From: Pedobacter zeae
GTDB lineage: Bacteria; Bacteroidota; Bacteroidia; Sphingobacteriales; Sphingobacteriaceae
Direction of reading: 5' to 3'
DNA length: 64,000 nt
Assembly (NCBI RefSeq): GCF_014196715.1
Contig: NZ_JACIEF010000001.1
Location: forward strand, 1,160,872 to 1,224,871
This document shows, piece after piece, positions 63,198 through 64,000 of this stretch (its first letter is position 1; every line of letters starts with the position of its first letter). The position numbers were made by a program, and so were the translations under genes. The notes beneath the pieces were generated by a model, which was given only the letters and a program-made list of their open reading frames with translations, was not told where the DNA came from and made no database searches.

Positions 63198-64000
63198 ATG
63201 TCAGCTGGTAAGTATAGAAAAGAACATAACTGTTTAAACTGCGGTTTTCACGTTGAGAAACATTATTGCAGCAATTGCGGTCAGCCCAACTTAGAATTGA
63301 AAGAAAGTTTCTGGACTTTTATCAGTCACAGTATTGCGCACTATTTTCATTTCGACAATAAATTTTTTCAAACCCTCACTCCCCTTTTAACAAAACCTGG
63401 TCAGGTTACACTTGATTATTTAGCAGGTAAAAGGGCCCGTTATATCAACCCGGTGAGCATGTACATCTTTGTTTCCATTGTTTACTTTTTGGTGGTGTAT
63501 TCTCCAAAAAAGCACACCAAACAAAAGGAAGATCATGATGTGGTTACCATAGAGAATTATAAAAAAGAAGAAAAGGTAAGCGATACTGTAAAAAATGCAC
63601 TGAAGGAGGCTGGCGTACCTCACAATGCCATTATAGATAAAGCTGTTAAATCTATTGATAAAGACCTTGACCTTAAGAATTTTAAAAAACTGAGTTTTAC
63701 CGATCAGGAACAAGAACTGAACAGGTTAAAAACAGAAAATGCTACACTCAAATCAGATTCGTTAAGCGATGTTATAGAAGATTTTGAAGACATTCATATC
63801 CAAAGAAATGACAGTACTTATTCGGCATACCTGGCCCGGCAGAAAAAGCTACCACCAGCCGAACAAGATAGTTGGTACCAGAAACTGATTAAAAAGAGAG
63901 CAATTACTATCGGTGAGAAATCTGAAGTGATCCAGGAAACCCTTGAACATAACCGCCCTAAGCAGTATTTTCTGTTAATGCCTTTGCTGGCCTGGTTCAT
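63198..64000 (+). CDS. DUF3667 membrane protein (3' truncated by window edge)
   Basis: The frame from ATG 63198 is open to the last base (267 codons seen). It begins with a zinc-ribbon-like CLNCGFHVEKHYCSNCG, then SFWTFISHSIAHYFHFDNKFFQTL and KPGQVTLDYLAGKRARYINPVSMY, the DUF3667 signature. A membrane segment is at about 88-101. A long charged, coiled-coil-like region follows, and a second membrane segment starts at the edge (FLLMPLLAWF). The function of the family is unknown. Confidence 0.85.
   Translation, partial: MSAGKYRKEHNCLNCGFHVEKHYCSNCGQPNLELKESFWTFISHSIAHYFHFDNKFFQTLTPLLTKPGQVTLDYLAGKRARYINPVSMYIFVSIVYFLVVYSPKKHTKQKEDHDVVTIENYKKEEKVSDTVKNALKEAGVPHNAIIDKAVKSIDKDLDLKNFKKLSFTDQEQELNRLKTENATLKSDSLSDVIEDFEDIHIQRNDSTYSAYLARQKKLPPAEQDSWYQKLIKKRAITIGEKSEVIQETLEHNRPKQYFLLMPLLAWF

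Noticed and set aside
1..64000. tRNA, rRNA, insertion sequence or prophage genes
   Set aside because: I saw no cloverleaf, rRNA motif, transposase, integrase or phage structural gene on either strand by eye; a covariance-model scan would be decisive for tRNAs.

Overview
The window looks like chromosome of a Bacteroidota bacterium, most likely Sphingobacteriaceae (Pedobacter or a close relative). Supporting signs are: Bacteroidota-type -7 boxes (TAnnTTTG) upstream of many genes; several genes that can only start at TTG; a TonB-dependent receptor with a CarboxypepD_reg domain; a PorE-like TPR/propeller/OmpA protein; a LptD/KDO envelope gene set; a DUF3667 protein; and intergenic hairpin repeats of the kind common in this family. 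I saw no rRNA, tRNA, CRISPR array, prophage or transposase gene. Most of the window is ordinary core genome.

Layout. 1-3829: end of an outer-membrane-type protein, comEC, a crotonase-family gene and a secreted protein. 3928-6096: dipeptidyl peptidase IV. 6129-13637: a divergent block. On the minus strand is a SatD-like gene (cyclase-like core plus C-terminal helix-turn-helix) coupled to a DUF3307 membrane protein. On the plus strand is the four-gene ligase-associated DNA repair cassette (exonuclease, ATP-dependent ligase, Lhr-like helicase, PdeM phosphoesterase). Three palindromes spaced exactly 28 bp apart sit in the middle of the shared promoter gap. 13658-15843: putative secreted metallopeptidase, thioredoxin, ferritin-like protein. 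15915-24087: 2-oxoacid dehydrogenase E2, cinA, lptD, then divergently two tandem amidases and an MCE/MlaD protein. 24402-28181: rnz, STAS protein, purC, small unknown, phoH. 28285-29861: SAM hydrolase family and two small genes, one a 48-residue protein. 30017-38425: serA, serC, TonB receptor, rpe, pnp, rpsO. 38623-44678: unknown membrane protein, a decayed gene remnant, thioesterase, a MATE exporter with an apparent RLRF leader peptide, lepA, folD. 44799-45482: antitoxin/PIN toxin pair. 45653-56633: Rieske protein, queE, PorE-like protein, kdsA, recQ, kdsD, manC, rlmB, dnaB. 56688-64000: outer membrane protein, chrA, TPR protein, etfBA, bifunctional nuclease, nucleoside transporter and the start of a DUF3667 gene cut by the right edge.

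The two places most worth a second look are the SatD/DUF3307-repair cassette divergent unit (6129-13637) and the attenuator-like leader of the MATE gene (39994-40168). Function calls come from motif reading, not database searches.
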